A stretch of DNA of 10,942 bases, taken from NCBI GenBank assembly GCA_947375085.1, contig CANCEQ010000097.1, positions 1 through 10,942 on the forward strand, written 5' to 3'. The translations under genes and the position numbers were made by a program. Shown piece by piece: positions 1 to 6,026 of the stretch. This stretch comes from Flavobacteriales bacterium. Lineage in GTDB: Bacteria > Bacteroidota > Bacteroidia > Flavobacteriales > Crocinitomicaceae. A model generated the notes under the pieces. It did not search any database, had not been told where the DNA came from, and was given only the letters and a program-made list of their open reading frames with translations. Numbering within the stretch: the first letter of the stretch is position 1; each line of letters starts with the position of its first letter.

Positions 1-351
1 AAAAAAATCATGATGATTGGTGATGGATTGAACGATGCAGGAGCACTGGGAAAAGCAAACGTTGGTGTTGCCGTTTCTGAAGATATATTCAGATTTACCC
101 CTTCTTCTGATGCCATTATTGAAGCTTCAAAATTACATTTACTTCCTTCATTTATAACAATATCAAAATTTTCAAAAACAGTTTTAAAAAGCTGTTTAGG
201 ATTTTCTGTTTCTTATAATATTATAGGTTTGACAATAGCAATTTCCGGACAAATGACTCCGTTAGTGGCTGCTATTTTAATGCCTATCAGCTCTATAACA
301 GTTGTTTTCTTAAGTACTTTTTTAGTTCTTTGGAAAGGAAAAAAAGTTTGA
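1..351 (+). CDS. ccoI: CcoI/FixI-type copper-translocating P-type ATPase, C-terminal fragment
   Basis: This is the last 116 codons of a gene that begins before the window, open in frame from base 1. P1B-type ATPases pump copper (or a related soft metal) across the inner membrane; the CcoI/FixI branch supplies copper to cbb3-type cytochrome oxidase. The fragment opens with the P-domain hinge motif MIGDGLNDAGAL, the Mg-binding GDGxND signature, and continues with VGVAVSED. Two hydrophobic segments follow (about residues 65-82 and 85-110 of the fragment), the last containing the MPISS sequence where P1B pumps place a metal-site Met and Ser pair. GDGLNDAGAL instead of the GDGINDAPAL of CopA/ZntA, and the ILMPISSITVV ending, match flavobacterial CcoI as I recall it. 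The family is nearly certain; the CcoI subtype is likely. No ccoS follows; the next gene converges from the other strand. Confidence 0.85.
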   Translation, partial: KKIMMIGDGLNDAGALGKANVGVAVSEDIFRFTPSSDAIIEASKLHLLPSFITISKFSKTVLKSCLGFSVSYNIIGLTIAISGQMTPLVAAILMPISSITVVFLSTFLVLWKGKKV

Positions 352-354
352 TAA

Positions 355-1305
355 TTAATAATTAAATTTTTGATTTAAGACAATTCCTTCTTTTTCTTCT
401 AGGAATTTTGTGCCTTGAATTCCTCCAGTATGAATAAACACAATCGTTTGATTGTCTAAATTCCCTTTTTCCATTTCTGAAAACAAAGCATACATAACTT
501 TACCAGTATAAACCTGATCTAAAGGAATATGATATTTTAGATTAAAAGCTTGAATAAATTCTATTAATTCAACATTATAATTTGCATACCCCCCAAAATG
601 ATATTCTGAATGTAAAACTGTTTTGGCCAAAAGTTCTTCTGTTAACTCTTCATCAAAAATCGAATAATTAAACAAATCTCTCATCTCTTGATGAGCATCG
701 AATCCTTTTAAAACAGGTACTAAATGTAACTTCGCATTGTCTGCTAAAGAAAGTAAAATTCCACAACTAGTTGTCGTTGTACCTTGTGCAACAAAGATTG
801 AATCATATTTAACATCTATCTCATTTACAATTTCTTGGCAACCAACCATACCATAAAAATTAGCTCCACCTTCTGGAACAATATAATGATTTTCAAATTC
901 TTGACTTAAATCATTATGGTATAATTTATCATTTCTCAATCGATATTCTTCTCGAGAAACAAATTTCAAATGCATACCTAATTCATGACATTTCTTTAAC
1001 GTATCGTTGGATTTTTCATTTAATTCTTCACCTCTTACGACACCCACCGCTTTTATTCCTGCTTTATTACATGCAGCTGCAGTTGCTACCAAATGATTTG
1101 AAAAGGCTCCTCCAAAAGTTAAAATACCTTCTTTTTTCAGAACTTTGACTTGTTCTATATTAAACTTTAATTTTCTCCATTTATTCCCTGAAACTTCAGC
1201 ATCAATAAGATCATCTCTTTTTACAAAAAGACGAATATTACGTTTTGTAAACACCTCATCATCAATAAATTGTAAAACTGATTTTTCTGTAGAATAAAGC
1301 ACCAT
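355..1305 (-). CDS. PLP-dependent ACC deaminase / D-cysteine desulfhydrase family enzyme
   Basis: A cytoplasmic fold-type II PLP enzyme of 316 residues, close to the family's usual length. The N-terminal motif SGNKWRKLKF (residues 39-48) places the PLP-binding lysine at K42, matching the GGNKTRKLE motif of ACC deaminase. TFGGAFSNHL then gives the Ser-Asn-His segment that contacts substrate and PLP carboxylates, and a TTTTSCG stretch fits the phosphate-binding loop. Known members deaminate 1-aminocyclopropane-1-carboxylate to 2-oxobutyrate and ammonia, or cleave D-cysteine to pyruvate, sulfide and ammonia. The sequence does not decide between these, and Bacteroidota homologues called ACC deaminase are mostly untested. 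The ATG at 1305 is well placed, 18 codons before the RLFVKRDDL strand. It is divergent from the DUF5522 gene and convergent with the ATPase, 3 bp apart. Confidence 0.85.
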   Translation of the reverse strand: MVLYSTEKSVLQFIDDEVFTKRNIRLFVKRDDLIDAEVSGNKWRKLKFNIEQVKVLKKEGILTFGGAFSNHLVATAAACNKAGIKAVGVVRGEELNEKSNDTLKKCHELGMHLKFVSREEYRLRNDKLYHNDLSQEFENHYIVPEGGANFYGMVGCQEIVNEIDVKYDSIFVAQGTTTTSCGILLSLADNAKLHLVPVLKGFDAHQEMRDLFNYSIFDEELTEELLAKTVLHSEYHFGGYANYNVELIEFIQAFNLKYHIPLDQVYTGKVMYALFSEMEKGNLDNQTIVFIHTGGIQGTKFLEEKEGIVLNQKFNY

Positions 1306-1308
1306 TTA

Positions 1309-1341
1309 ATGTTTGATTGTGAATTTTGGATGTTTAATTGT
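1309..1341. repeat. Short imperfect tandem repeat in divergent intergenic region
   Basis: ATGTTTGATTGT at 1309-1320 recurs as ATGTTTAATTGT at 1330-1341, a 21-bp period with one mismatch. It lies between the ACC deaminase-like gene and the DUF5522 gene, about one helical turn times two apart. It could be a duplication scar or a pair of protein-binding half-sites; nothing in the sequence decides. Confidence 0.4.
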
Positions 1342-1358
1342 AAAAATACGTAAATTTG
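1325..1358 (+). promoter_or_regulatory. Bacteroidota-type promoter for the DUF5522 gene
   Basis: TAAATTTG at 1351-1358 matches the Bacteroidota -7 consensus TAnnTTTG exactly. TTTG at 1325-1328 lies 22 bp upstream, in range for the -33 element. Transcription would start near 1362-1366 and leave about 35 nt of leader before the ATG at 1398. This argues against a TTG start at 1356, which sits inside the promoter element. Confidence 0.5.
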
Positions 1359-1397
1359 ACAATAATTATTTTTAAAATAAAAATTCAAGCGGATACC

Positions 1398-1589
1398 ATG
1401 GATGACATGTCTGGATTTTCAAAAAAGAAAAAATTGGAAGAGGATGAATTTTACTTAAGTCCTGAAGGATATATCATATTTACCGAAAAATATCTTTTAA
1501 AAAGAGGATTCTGTTGTAAAAATGGTTGTAAACATTGTCCTTATGGCTTTGACAAAAAAACAGGTAAATTAAGTAAGGACAGGTCATGA
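1398..1589 (+). CDS. DUF5522 family small cysteine-rich protein
   Basis: A 63-residue cytoplasmic protein of unknown function, recognised as the DUF5522 family, which is common in Bacteroidota. The core runs from FYLSPEGYIIFTEKYLLKRG (residues 18-37) into FCCKNGCKHCPYGF, with cysteines C39, C40, C44 and C47. The CCxxxCxxCP arrangement suggests a small metal (zinc or Fe-S) site or a redox site, but this is inference. The reading frame can be extended to a TTG at 1356, but those codons overlap the promoter and encode a basic AT-rich stretch with no family resemblance. I therefore take the ATG at 1398; the ATG at 1407 is also possible. The last four codons (KDRS) and the stop lie in a 30-bp palindrome, so the tail may have been created by that repeat. 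Confidence 0.75.
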   Translation: MDDMSGFSKKKKLEEDEFYLSPEGYIIFTEKYLLKRGFCCKNGCKHCPYGFDKKTGKLSKDRS

Positions 1590-1601
1590 CCTGTCCCTAC
1601 T
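1572..1601. repeat. Palindromic repeat element between convergent genes
   Basis: The core GGACAGGTCATGACCTGTCC (1577-1596) is a perfect 20-bp palindrome. After one A/C mismatch on each side the arms extend through AGTA (1572-1575) and TACT (1598-1601). It is markedly more GC-rich than its surroundings. The TGA stop of the DUF5522 gene (1587-1589) is in its centre and the TAG stop of the acyltransferase-like gene (complement of 1600-1602) is at its edge. There is no T-tract on either side, so it is not a classical intrinsic terminator, though the RNA hairpin could slow polymerase or protect both 3' ends. The sequence resembles dispersed intergenic palindromes (GGGACAGGTC type) that I recall from other genomes; a REP/MITE-like repeat is therefore the favoured reading. 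Confidence 0.7.
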
Positions 1602-2148
1602 AATTAACAATAATACCTTGCTCTGGAAACTTTCCTTTATATTGAGATAAAATTTGTTTAATCTCTTTTATATCTTTTTCTACATCACCAGTTGGGTTAA
1701 ATAGACGATCGAATCCACCTGTCTTTTTAGCATAATCAATATAAGCTACATAAATAGGTACATTTGCCTTTTGTGCAATGTAATAAAATCCTTTTTTCCA
1801 ACGATCATTATATTTTCTAGTACCTTCAGGAGTAAAAACCAAATATAAGGTTTCGCTCTCATCAAAAAGCTTTGCTGCAAAATCAGTTAGGTTGTTATTT
1901 ACCTTACGATCTACTGGTATACCTCCCATTTTTCGTAAAATATATCCCATAGGAAAAAAGAACAACTCTTTCTTAATCAGGAATTTAGCATTTACTCCAT
2001 AATTAGCAAAAGTTATACGTCCGATAATGAAATCCCAATTAGAAGTGTGAGGTCCCATAACAACGACACATTTATCAATACCATTTGGAACGTACTCATC
2101 TATTTTCCAACCTCGTAACTTCAGTAAAAATTTTAAAAACTTTCTCAT
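1600..2148 (-). CDS. Lysophospholipid acyltransferase (PlsC-like) family protein
   Basis: A 182-residue protein of the glycerolipid acyltransferase superfamily, which moves acyl chains from acyl-ACP or acyl-CoA to lysophospholipid-type acceptors at the inner membrane. Motif I is GPHTSNWDF, giving the catalytic HX4D pair H34 and D39. GGIPVDR (75-81) fits motif II/III and FTPEGTR (105-111) is the PEGTR acceptor-phosphate motif. It is shorter than classical PlsC (about 240 residues) and has only a short hydrophobic N-terminus; small members of this kind are common in Bacteroidota and their acceptor is usually unknown. The frame opens earlier, with a TTG at 2172 and an ATG at 2163, but the ATG at 2148 starts MRKFLKFLLKLRGW, like homologues, and lies directly after a promoter-like element. 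The gene runs towards the DUF5522 gene, both ending in a shared palindrome. Confidence 0.82.
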   Translation of the reverse strand: MRKFLKFLLKLRGWKIDEYVPNGIDKCVVVMGPHTSNWDFIIGRITFANYGVNAKFLIKKELFFFPMGYILRKMGGIPVDRKVNNNLTDFAAKLFDESETLYLVFTPEGTRKYNDRWKKGFYYIAQKANVPIYVAYIDYAKKTGGFDRLFNPTGDVEKDIKEIKQILSQYKGKFPEQGIIVN

Positions 2149-2152
2149 GATA

Positions 2153-2160
2153 CAAAGGTA
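2153..2160 (-). promoter_or_regulatory. Promoter -7 element (TAnnTTTG) for the acyltransferase-like gene
   Basis: On the minus strand this reads TACCTTTG, an exact match to TAnnTTTG, ending only 4 nt before the ATG at 2148. A normal start site 4-7 nt downstream would fall on or beside the A of the start codon, so the mRNA would be leaderless or nearly so. I see no clear TTG -33 element at the right distance, so confidence is limited. Confidence 0.35.
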
Positions 2161-2248
2161 CATATTTAACAATAAAAGTTACTTTTATAGTATGAAATAG
2201 TCATGATGAATTTTTAGAGCAAGCATCCATAAAAATTAGATGACGTAT

Positions 2249-2295
2249 TCCATATGACAATTAAAAGACAAATTACATCCATATGACAATTAAAA
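2249..2295 (+). repeat. 29-bp tandem duplication of a start region, creating a leader ORF
   Basis: TCCATATGACAATTAAAA occurs at 2249-2266 and again at 2278-2295, an exact 18-bp match with a period of 29 bp. Both copies contain an ATG followed by the same codons (M-T-I-K). The upstream ATG (2254) opens a 10-codon reading frame, MTIKRQITSI, whose TGA (2284-2286) overlaps the downstream ATG (2283-2285) as ATGA. That is the arrangement of translational coupling. Since 29 is not a multiple of three, the duplication moved the old start out of frame rather than lengthening the protein. Confidence 0.7.
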
Positions 2296-3665
2296 ACAAC
2301 ATTAAATCCCTTTTAACAGCAGTTGTACTGTTAGTATTTTTATGGGCTGCTTTTTTGATTACACAATTAATTTCAAAGGCTCCCGAGCATAAAAATGAAT
2401 ATTTCATTCCTGAAACGGCTACTTTTGCTGTCAAATTAGATAGTAGAAAATTAGTCAACAAAGCTTTATTCACTTTACTTTTTGAAGGTAGAGATGAAAA
2501 AATAGTTGAAAAAATCAGAGAACTTTTAAGTAAACCTAGAGAATCTAAAAAAGATATTGGGGTGAATATGCTTTCTGATGCTGTTGTTTTCGCTACTCCT
2601 TTTAAAAATGGGAAATTATTGGTAGTCTCTCTAAATTTATCAAACCCATCAGATTTTGAAGCGAATATTCCAGAACATTTAACTGAAAAACAAGTTGTTG
2701 AGGTAATTGATAATGTTGGCTTCATCTTAACTTTCATTTCTAACGATGGTTCAAATTCAATTGACAAACGTGAACTTTCAGCTTATTTTGAAAAAAACAT
2801 TTCACCTCTAAATGAAAATACAACTTCACGTTTTACTGGTGAAATAAAAGACGGAAGCTTTTTACAATCGTATACAAAAGGTGATTTGTTTGGAAAAGAA
2901 ACATATTTCAACTCTTCAAATTCTCAATTTTACTTAGCTGAAAATGGTATTGACTTATCAAGTGATTTAACTTTATCAAACAATCATAAAAACAAAATAA
3001 AAGCTGCTCATAAAATATTAATTCCACGCTATGGTAATTTTCATTTTTCAAGCGGAATTGTTCCTCCTTCATTACAAGACAGTTTAACTTCACTTGCAGG
3101 TCGTTTAGGATTAAAGCTACCTGCTTTAAAATCTGTTTCTATTAACTATGGTGGTATCAATATTCAATCAAATGATGATGGAATGACAGTTTTACCTGAA
3201 ATAGATTTATTACTTGAATTCAAATCTGCATTTACAGTTGAAGATCTTTTCAAACAAGATACGATCTTAAAAAAGATTGGAGCGAAATTCGAAAATAAAA
3301 TCTTTAAAATTGGCGGTAAACGTTATTATTACGAACAAATTGATGCTAAAACAATTTCAATAAGCTCTTCAGAATCAACTGCAGTTATAATAAATAAAAA
3401 GCAAGAATTATTTGCCGTAAAAGGGAACCTTTCCTCTTTATTAAAAATTGAAGGTGGAGGAATGATTGTTTCTTTACTTGATATGGTTCCAGCTTACAAA
3501 GCTTCAAAAGAATTATTTACAAATATTGATGATATAAACATCACTCTTAAAAAATCGAAAGGGAATAAGGCAAAAATGCAAGGTTCAATTTTATTCAAGA
3601 AAGATCATTTTGTAATGAACGAAATGTTGAAATTTGCTTTAGAGATGCAGTTGGTATTAAACTAA
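2283..3665 (+). CDS. Membrane-anchored protein of unknown function
   Basis: A 460-residue protein that I do not recognise with certainty. Residues 8-31 form one strongly hydrophobic segment after a Lys-bearing N-terminus, so it is probably an inner-membrane anchor or uncleaved signal with the rest outside the cytoplasm. There is no lipobox cysteine. Directly after the anchor, FIPETATFAVKLDSRKL resembles the opening of DUF3352/DUF4836-type exported proteins (a proline, then a beta strand, then a helix), and the body alternates beta strands and helices. This is a loose resemblance only. No catalytic motif is visible. It is monocistronic: divergent from the acyltransferase-like gene, with a stem-loop 20 bp after the stop. 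The start at 2283 is the second copy of a duplicated start region; the first is out of frame. Confidence 0.75.
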   Translation: MTIKNNIKSLLTAVVLLVFLWAAFLITQLISKAPEHKNEYFIPETATFAVKLDSRKLVNKALFTLLFEGRDEKIVEKIRELLSKPRESKKDIGVNMLSDAVVFATPFKNGKLLVVSLNLSNPSDFEANIPEHLTEKQVVEVIDNVGFILTFISNDGSNSIDKRELSAYFEKNISPLNENTTSRFTGEIKDGSFLQSYTKGDLFGKETYFNSSNSQFYLAENGIDLSSDLTLSNNHKNKIKAAHKILIPRYGNFHFSSGIVPPSLQDSLTSLAGRLGLKLPALKSVSINYGGINIQSNDDGMTVLPEIDLLLEFKSAFTVEDLFKQDTILKKIGAKFENKIFKIGGKRYYYEQIDAKTISISSSESTAVIINKKQELFAVKGNLSSLLKIEGGGMIVSLLDMVPAYKASKELFTNIDDINITLKKSKGNKAKMQGSILFKKDHFVMNEMLKFALEMQLVLN

Positions 3666-3685
3666 TTTTCAGGATTAAATAATTT

Positions 3686-3716
3686 AAAAGGTAGATTTAG
3701 GTCTACCTTTTTTATT
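3686..3716. terminator. Bidirectional intrinsic terminator
   Basis: AAAAGGTAGA (3686-3695) and TCTACCTTTT (3702-3711) form a perfect 10-bp stem around a 6-nt loop, followed on the plus strand by TTATTTT. It lies 20 bp after the stop of the 460-residue gene and 17 bp after the stop of the converging BtuF-like gene. A/T tracts flank both sides, so it can serve both transcripts. Confidence 0.85.
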
Positions 3717-3727
3717 TTCTGTAATTC

Positions 3728-4519
3728 TTATTTTAATTCATGCATTAATTCTGAAAAATAATGAGCTGATTTTATTAATCGTGAACCATACCAAGAAAAC
3801 ATTTCTCCATCCACTAATTTCATTATTGAAGTTGGATAAATCTCTTGAAGTTCGATTAAATGTTTTTCCTTAAACGGATAAGGTTCTGAACTTAAAAATA
3901 CATAATCCGGAGATTTAGAAACTTCTATTTTGATTTCTGGATAACGATTCTCATCTATGAAATTAACGAAACCACATCGAGCAAGTAAATCGTCAATAAA
4001 TGTCATTTTTCCAGCAGCCAAATAGGGTTCTCTCCAAATTAAATACAAAACAGTTGGACGATTTTCAGTCACATTTATGGTCTTATCTTTTAATTCAGAA
4101 AAATTAAGTTGAATAGAGTTTACAATTTCAGTTGATTTATCCTTAACATCTAGAATTTCACCCAATTGATTCATCATTTTTAAAGAGTCATCTAAGGTAT
4201 AAATGTCACTCATCCAAATTGGAGCAATTGATTTCAAAGCTTCAATATTCGATTTTTCATTTTCTTCTTTATTCCCTATAATTAAATCAGGATTTAAAGA
4301 CTTAACTTTTTCAAAATCTACATATTTTGTTCCTCCTACTCTACTTTTAGTCCGAAACCATTCTTGAGGATGAATACAAAACTTTGTAATACCTACAACT
4401 CTATCACCAAGTCCTAAATCATATAATAATTCAGTTTGCGACGGAACTAACGAAACAATCCGCCTCGGTATACCCGAAAGGCGGATTGTAGTATCCATTT
4501 GATCAATAAATTCTCTCAC
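3728..4519 (-). CDS. BtuF-like helical-backbone metal receptor (cobalamin/metal-chelate binding protein)
   Basis: A 263-residue protein of the class III periplasmic binding fold (BtuF/FepB type), which hands vitamin B12, haem or iron chelates to an ABC importer. The signature RIVSLVPSQTELLYDLGLGDRVVG occupies residues 20-43, followed by the KVKSLNPDLIIGNKEEN strand-turn typical of the first lobe; YLIWREPYLAAG opens the second lobe. There is no signal peptide or lipobox, which is odd for a binding protein, yet I recall similar leaderless proteins in Flavobacteriia. I take the GTG at 4519 because the N-terminal FIDQMDTTIRLS aligns with the beta strand found in homologues; the ATG at 4498 would delete part of it. 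It starts 9 bp after the cystathionine beta-synthase-type gene and is surely cotranscribed. No permease or ATPase gene is nearby. Confidence 0.8.
   Translation of the reverse strand: MREFIDQMDTTIRLSGIPRRIVSLVPSQTELLYDLGLGDRVVGITKFCIHPQEWFRTKSRVGGTKYVDFEKVKSLNPDLIIGNKEENEKSNIEALKSIAPIWMSDIYTLDDSLKMMNQLGEILDVKDKSTEIVNSIQLNFSELKDKTINVTENRPTVLYLIWREPYLAAGKMTFIDDLLARCGFVNFIDENRYPEIKIEVSKSPDYVFLSSEPYPFKEKHLIELQEIYPTSIMKLVDGEMFSWYGSRLIKSAHYFSELMHELK
4455..4489 (-). repeat. GC-rich hairpin within the BtuF-like coding region
   Basis: Perfect 10-bp arms ACAATCCGCC (4455-4464) and GGCGGATTGT (4480-4489) enclose a second 3-bp CGG/CCG pairing around a small loop. In the mRNA this covers nucleotides 31-65 of the coding sequence. 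It encodes T-I-R-L-S-G-I-P-R-R-I-V using CGC, AGG and CGG arginine codons, which stand out in AT-rich DNA. The protein sequence remains family-like across it, so it does not look like a simple insertion. Confidence 0.7.
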
Positions 4520-4528
4520 TTACAAAGT

Positions 4529-5893
4529 TTAAGAAAGTGATGAAATTATATCATAACGTGTAATAATATGATGTGCTCCATTTGGCAATTCAACCAAAAC
4601 TGCATGTGTATTCTTATTAATTAATTTAGAAACTTCTTCTAAACTTGTTGATGTTTTAACAACTGGAAAAGCAGCTTGCATTACACTCGAAATTGGTGCA
4701 TCTCTTAAACTTGGATTTTCAACTAACAATTGATAAACATGACTATCATCTAATGAACCAACAAAATGTCCGTCTTTTGTAACCGGAATTTGAGAGATTC
4801 CAAATTTACGCATTTTCGCTATCGCATGAGAAACTAACTCTTCAGAATACAATGAAACCAAAGGCTCATCTTTGTGGTTTTGAATCATATCACCTGCCGT
4901 TTTAATATTCTCATCCAAGAATCCTCTTTCACGCATCCATTCATCATTGAAAATTTTCCCAATGTATCTACTTCCATGATCATGAAACAAAACAACAACT
5001 ACATCATCCTCAGTCAATTGATCTTTTAATTGAAGCAAACCAGAAATTGCAGCACCCGCAGAATTACCAACAAAAATACCTTCTTCTCTAGCTATTCTTC
5101 TAGTCATTACAGCAGCATCTTTATCAGTTACCTTTTCAAATAAATCGATTGTATCAAAATCAACATTTGCTGGCAGAATATCTTCACCAATACCTTCTGT
5201 TATGTATGGATAAATTTCATTTTCGTCAAAAATCCCAGTTTCTTTGTATTTTTTGAAAACTGAACCGTATGTATCTATACCCCAAATTTTTACATTTGGA
5301 TTTTTCTCTTTCAAATATTTACCAACACCCGAAATTGTTCCACCTGTTCCTACCCCAACAATAAAATGAGTCACTTTTCCATCTGTTTGATCCCAAATTT
5401 CAGGAGCTGTTTGTTCATAATGAGCTTGACGGTTGGATAAATTATCATATTGATTTACATACCAAGAATTTGGTATTTCATTTCCCAATCTTTTTGAAAC
5501 GGAGTAATATGAACGTGGATCAGATGGCTCAACTGCTGTAGGACAAACAACTACTTCAGCACCAACCGCTCTTAAAATATCCATTTTTTCTTTCGATTGC
5601 TTATCATTTAAAACACAAATTAATTTGTATCCCTTAATAATAGCAGCTAAAGCTAATCCCATCCCTGTATTTCCAGACGTACCTTCAATTATAGTACCTC
5701 CTGGGTTTAACAAACCATTCTTCTCAGCATCTTCTATCATTTTAACAGCCATTCTATCTTTTACAGAATTTCCTGGATTAGTTGTTTCAACTTTAGCCAA
5801 AACTGTAGCTTTAATATCTTTCGTTATTGTATTTAATCGAACCAAGGGAGTATTCCCTATCGTTTCTAAAATATTATCGTAAATTTTCTTCAT
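4529..5893 (-). CDS. Cystathionine beta-synthase-type PLP enzyme with C-terminal CBS domain pair
   Basis: A 454-residue cytoplasmic enzyme of sulfur amino-acid metabolism. Residues 1 to about 325 are the PLP catalytic domain: NPGNSVKDRMA holds the Schiff-base lysine (K45), TSGNTG (72-77) is the loop that binds substrate and cofactor, and GVGTGGTISG is the phosphate-binding loop. The EGIGEDILP segment favours the cystathionine beta-synthase branch over O-acetylserine sulfhydrylase. Two CBS modules follow (about 340-395 and 398-454), of the kind that bind adenosyl ligands. The expected reaction joins homocysteine and serine to cystathionine, though some bacterial members also act as cysteine synthases. 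The frame extends to a TTG at 5914, but MKKIYDNILETIGNTPLVRL from the ATG at 5893 matches homologues. It is first in a two-gene operon with the BtuF-like gene. Confidence 0.88.
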   Translation of the reverse strand: MKKIYDNILETIGNTPLVRLNTITKDIKATVLAKVETTNPGNSVKDRMAVKMIEDAEKNGLLNPGGTIIEGTSGNTGMGLALAAIIKGYKLICVLNDKQSKEKMDILRAVGAEVVVCPTAVEPSDPRSYYSVSKRLGNEIPNSWYVNQYDNLSNRQAHYEQTAPEIWDQTDGKVTHFIVGVGTGGTISGVGKYLKEKNPNVKIWGIDTYGSVFKKYKETGIFDENEIYPYITEGIGEDILPANVDFDTIDLFEKVTDKDAAVMTRRIAREEGIFVGNSAGAAISGLLQLKDQLTEDDVVVVLFHDHGSRYIGKIFNDEWMRERGFLDENIKTAGDMIQNHKDEPLVSLYSEELVSHAIAKMRKFGISQIPVTKDGHFVGSLDDSHVYQLLVENPSLRDAPISSVMQAAFPVVKTSTSLEEVSKLINKNTHAVLVELPNGAHHIITRYDIISSLS

Positions 5894-5916
5894 CGTTTTA
5901 TTAGTATATATCAAAA

Positions 5917-5924
5917 CAAAGATA
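5917..5924 (-). promoter_or_regulatory. Promoter -7 element (TAnnTTTG) for the cystathionine beta-synthase-type operon
   Basis: On the minus strand this reads TATCTTTG, matching TAnnTTTG, and lies 23 bp before the ATG at 5893. It predicts a leader of about 15-20 nt and supports that ATG over the TTG at 5914, which would lie upstream of or at the transcript start. No clear -33 TTG is visible. Confidence 0.4.
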
Positions 5925-5990
5925 AGAGTAAAGTTGAAAAATGAAAACTTGAAAAATTAATTACTAAATTATCGCTACAATATTTATTAA

Positions 5991-6026
5991 ATTTTATTAA
6001 TTTCATCCTCTTAAAATTAATAAAAT
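5991..6026 (+). promoter_or_regulatory. Inverted repeat covering the start codon of the M48 protease gene
   Basis: ATTTTATTAATTT (5991-6003) and AAATTAATAAAAT (6014-6026) are perfect 13-bp inverted arms around a 10-nt loop. The last two bases of the 3' arm are the A and U of the ATG start. If transcribed from upstream, the mRNA could fold into an all-A-U stem that hides the initiation region; as DNA it could be an operator. It may also be partly a by-product of AT richness. No TAnnTTTG element is visible upstream in the plus direction. Confidence 0.45.

Noticed and set aside
340..380. Terminator between the ATPase and the ACC deaminase-like gene
   Set aside because: AAAAAG and ATTTTT stretches around TAATTAATAATTA can pair only as weak A-T stems; no convincing stem-loop is visible.
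1356..1397. N-terminal extension of the DUF5522 protein from a TTG
   Set aside because: The TTG is the end of an exact TAnnTTTG promoter element, and the added residues do not resemble the family.
2273..2767. Long open frame on the minus strand opposite the 460-residue gene
   Set aside because: It is a mirror of the real gene: Ser/Thr-rich low-complexity translation, no family motifs, and no promoter or neighbour supporting it. The same holds for the open frames at 2908-3093 (-), 5625-5882 (+) and 9298-9549 (+).
5894..5914. Seven-residue N-terminal extension of the cystathionine beta-synthase-type protein from a TTG
   Set aside because: The ATG at 5893 matches the usual N-terminus and has a suitable leader after the promoter-like element at 5917-5924.
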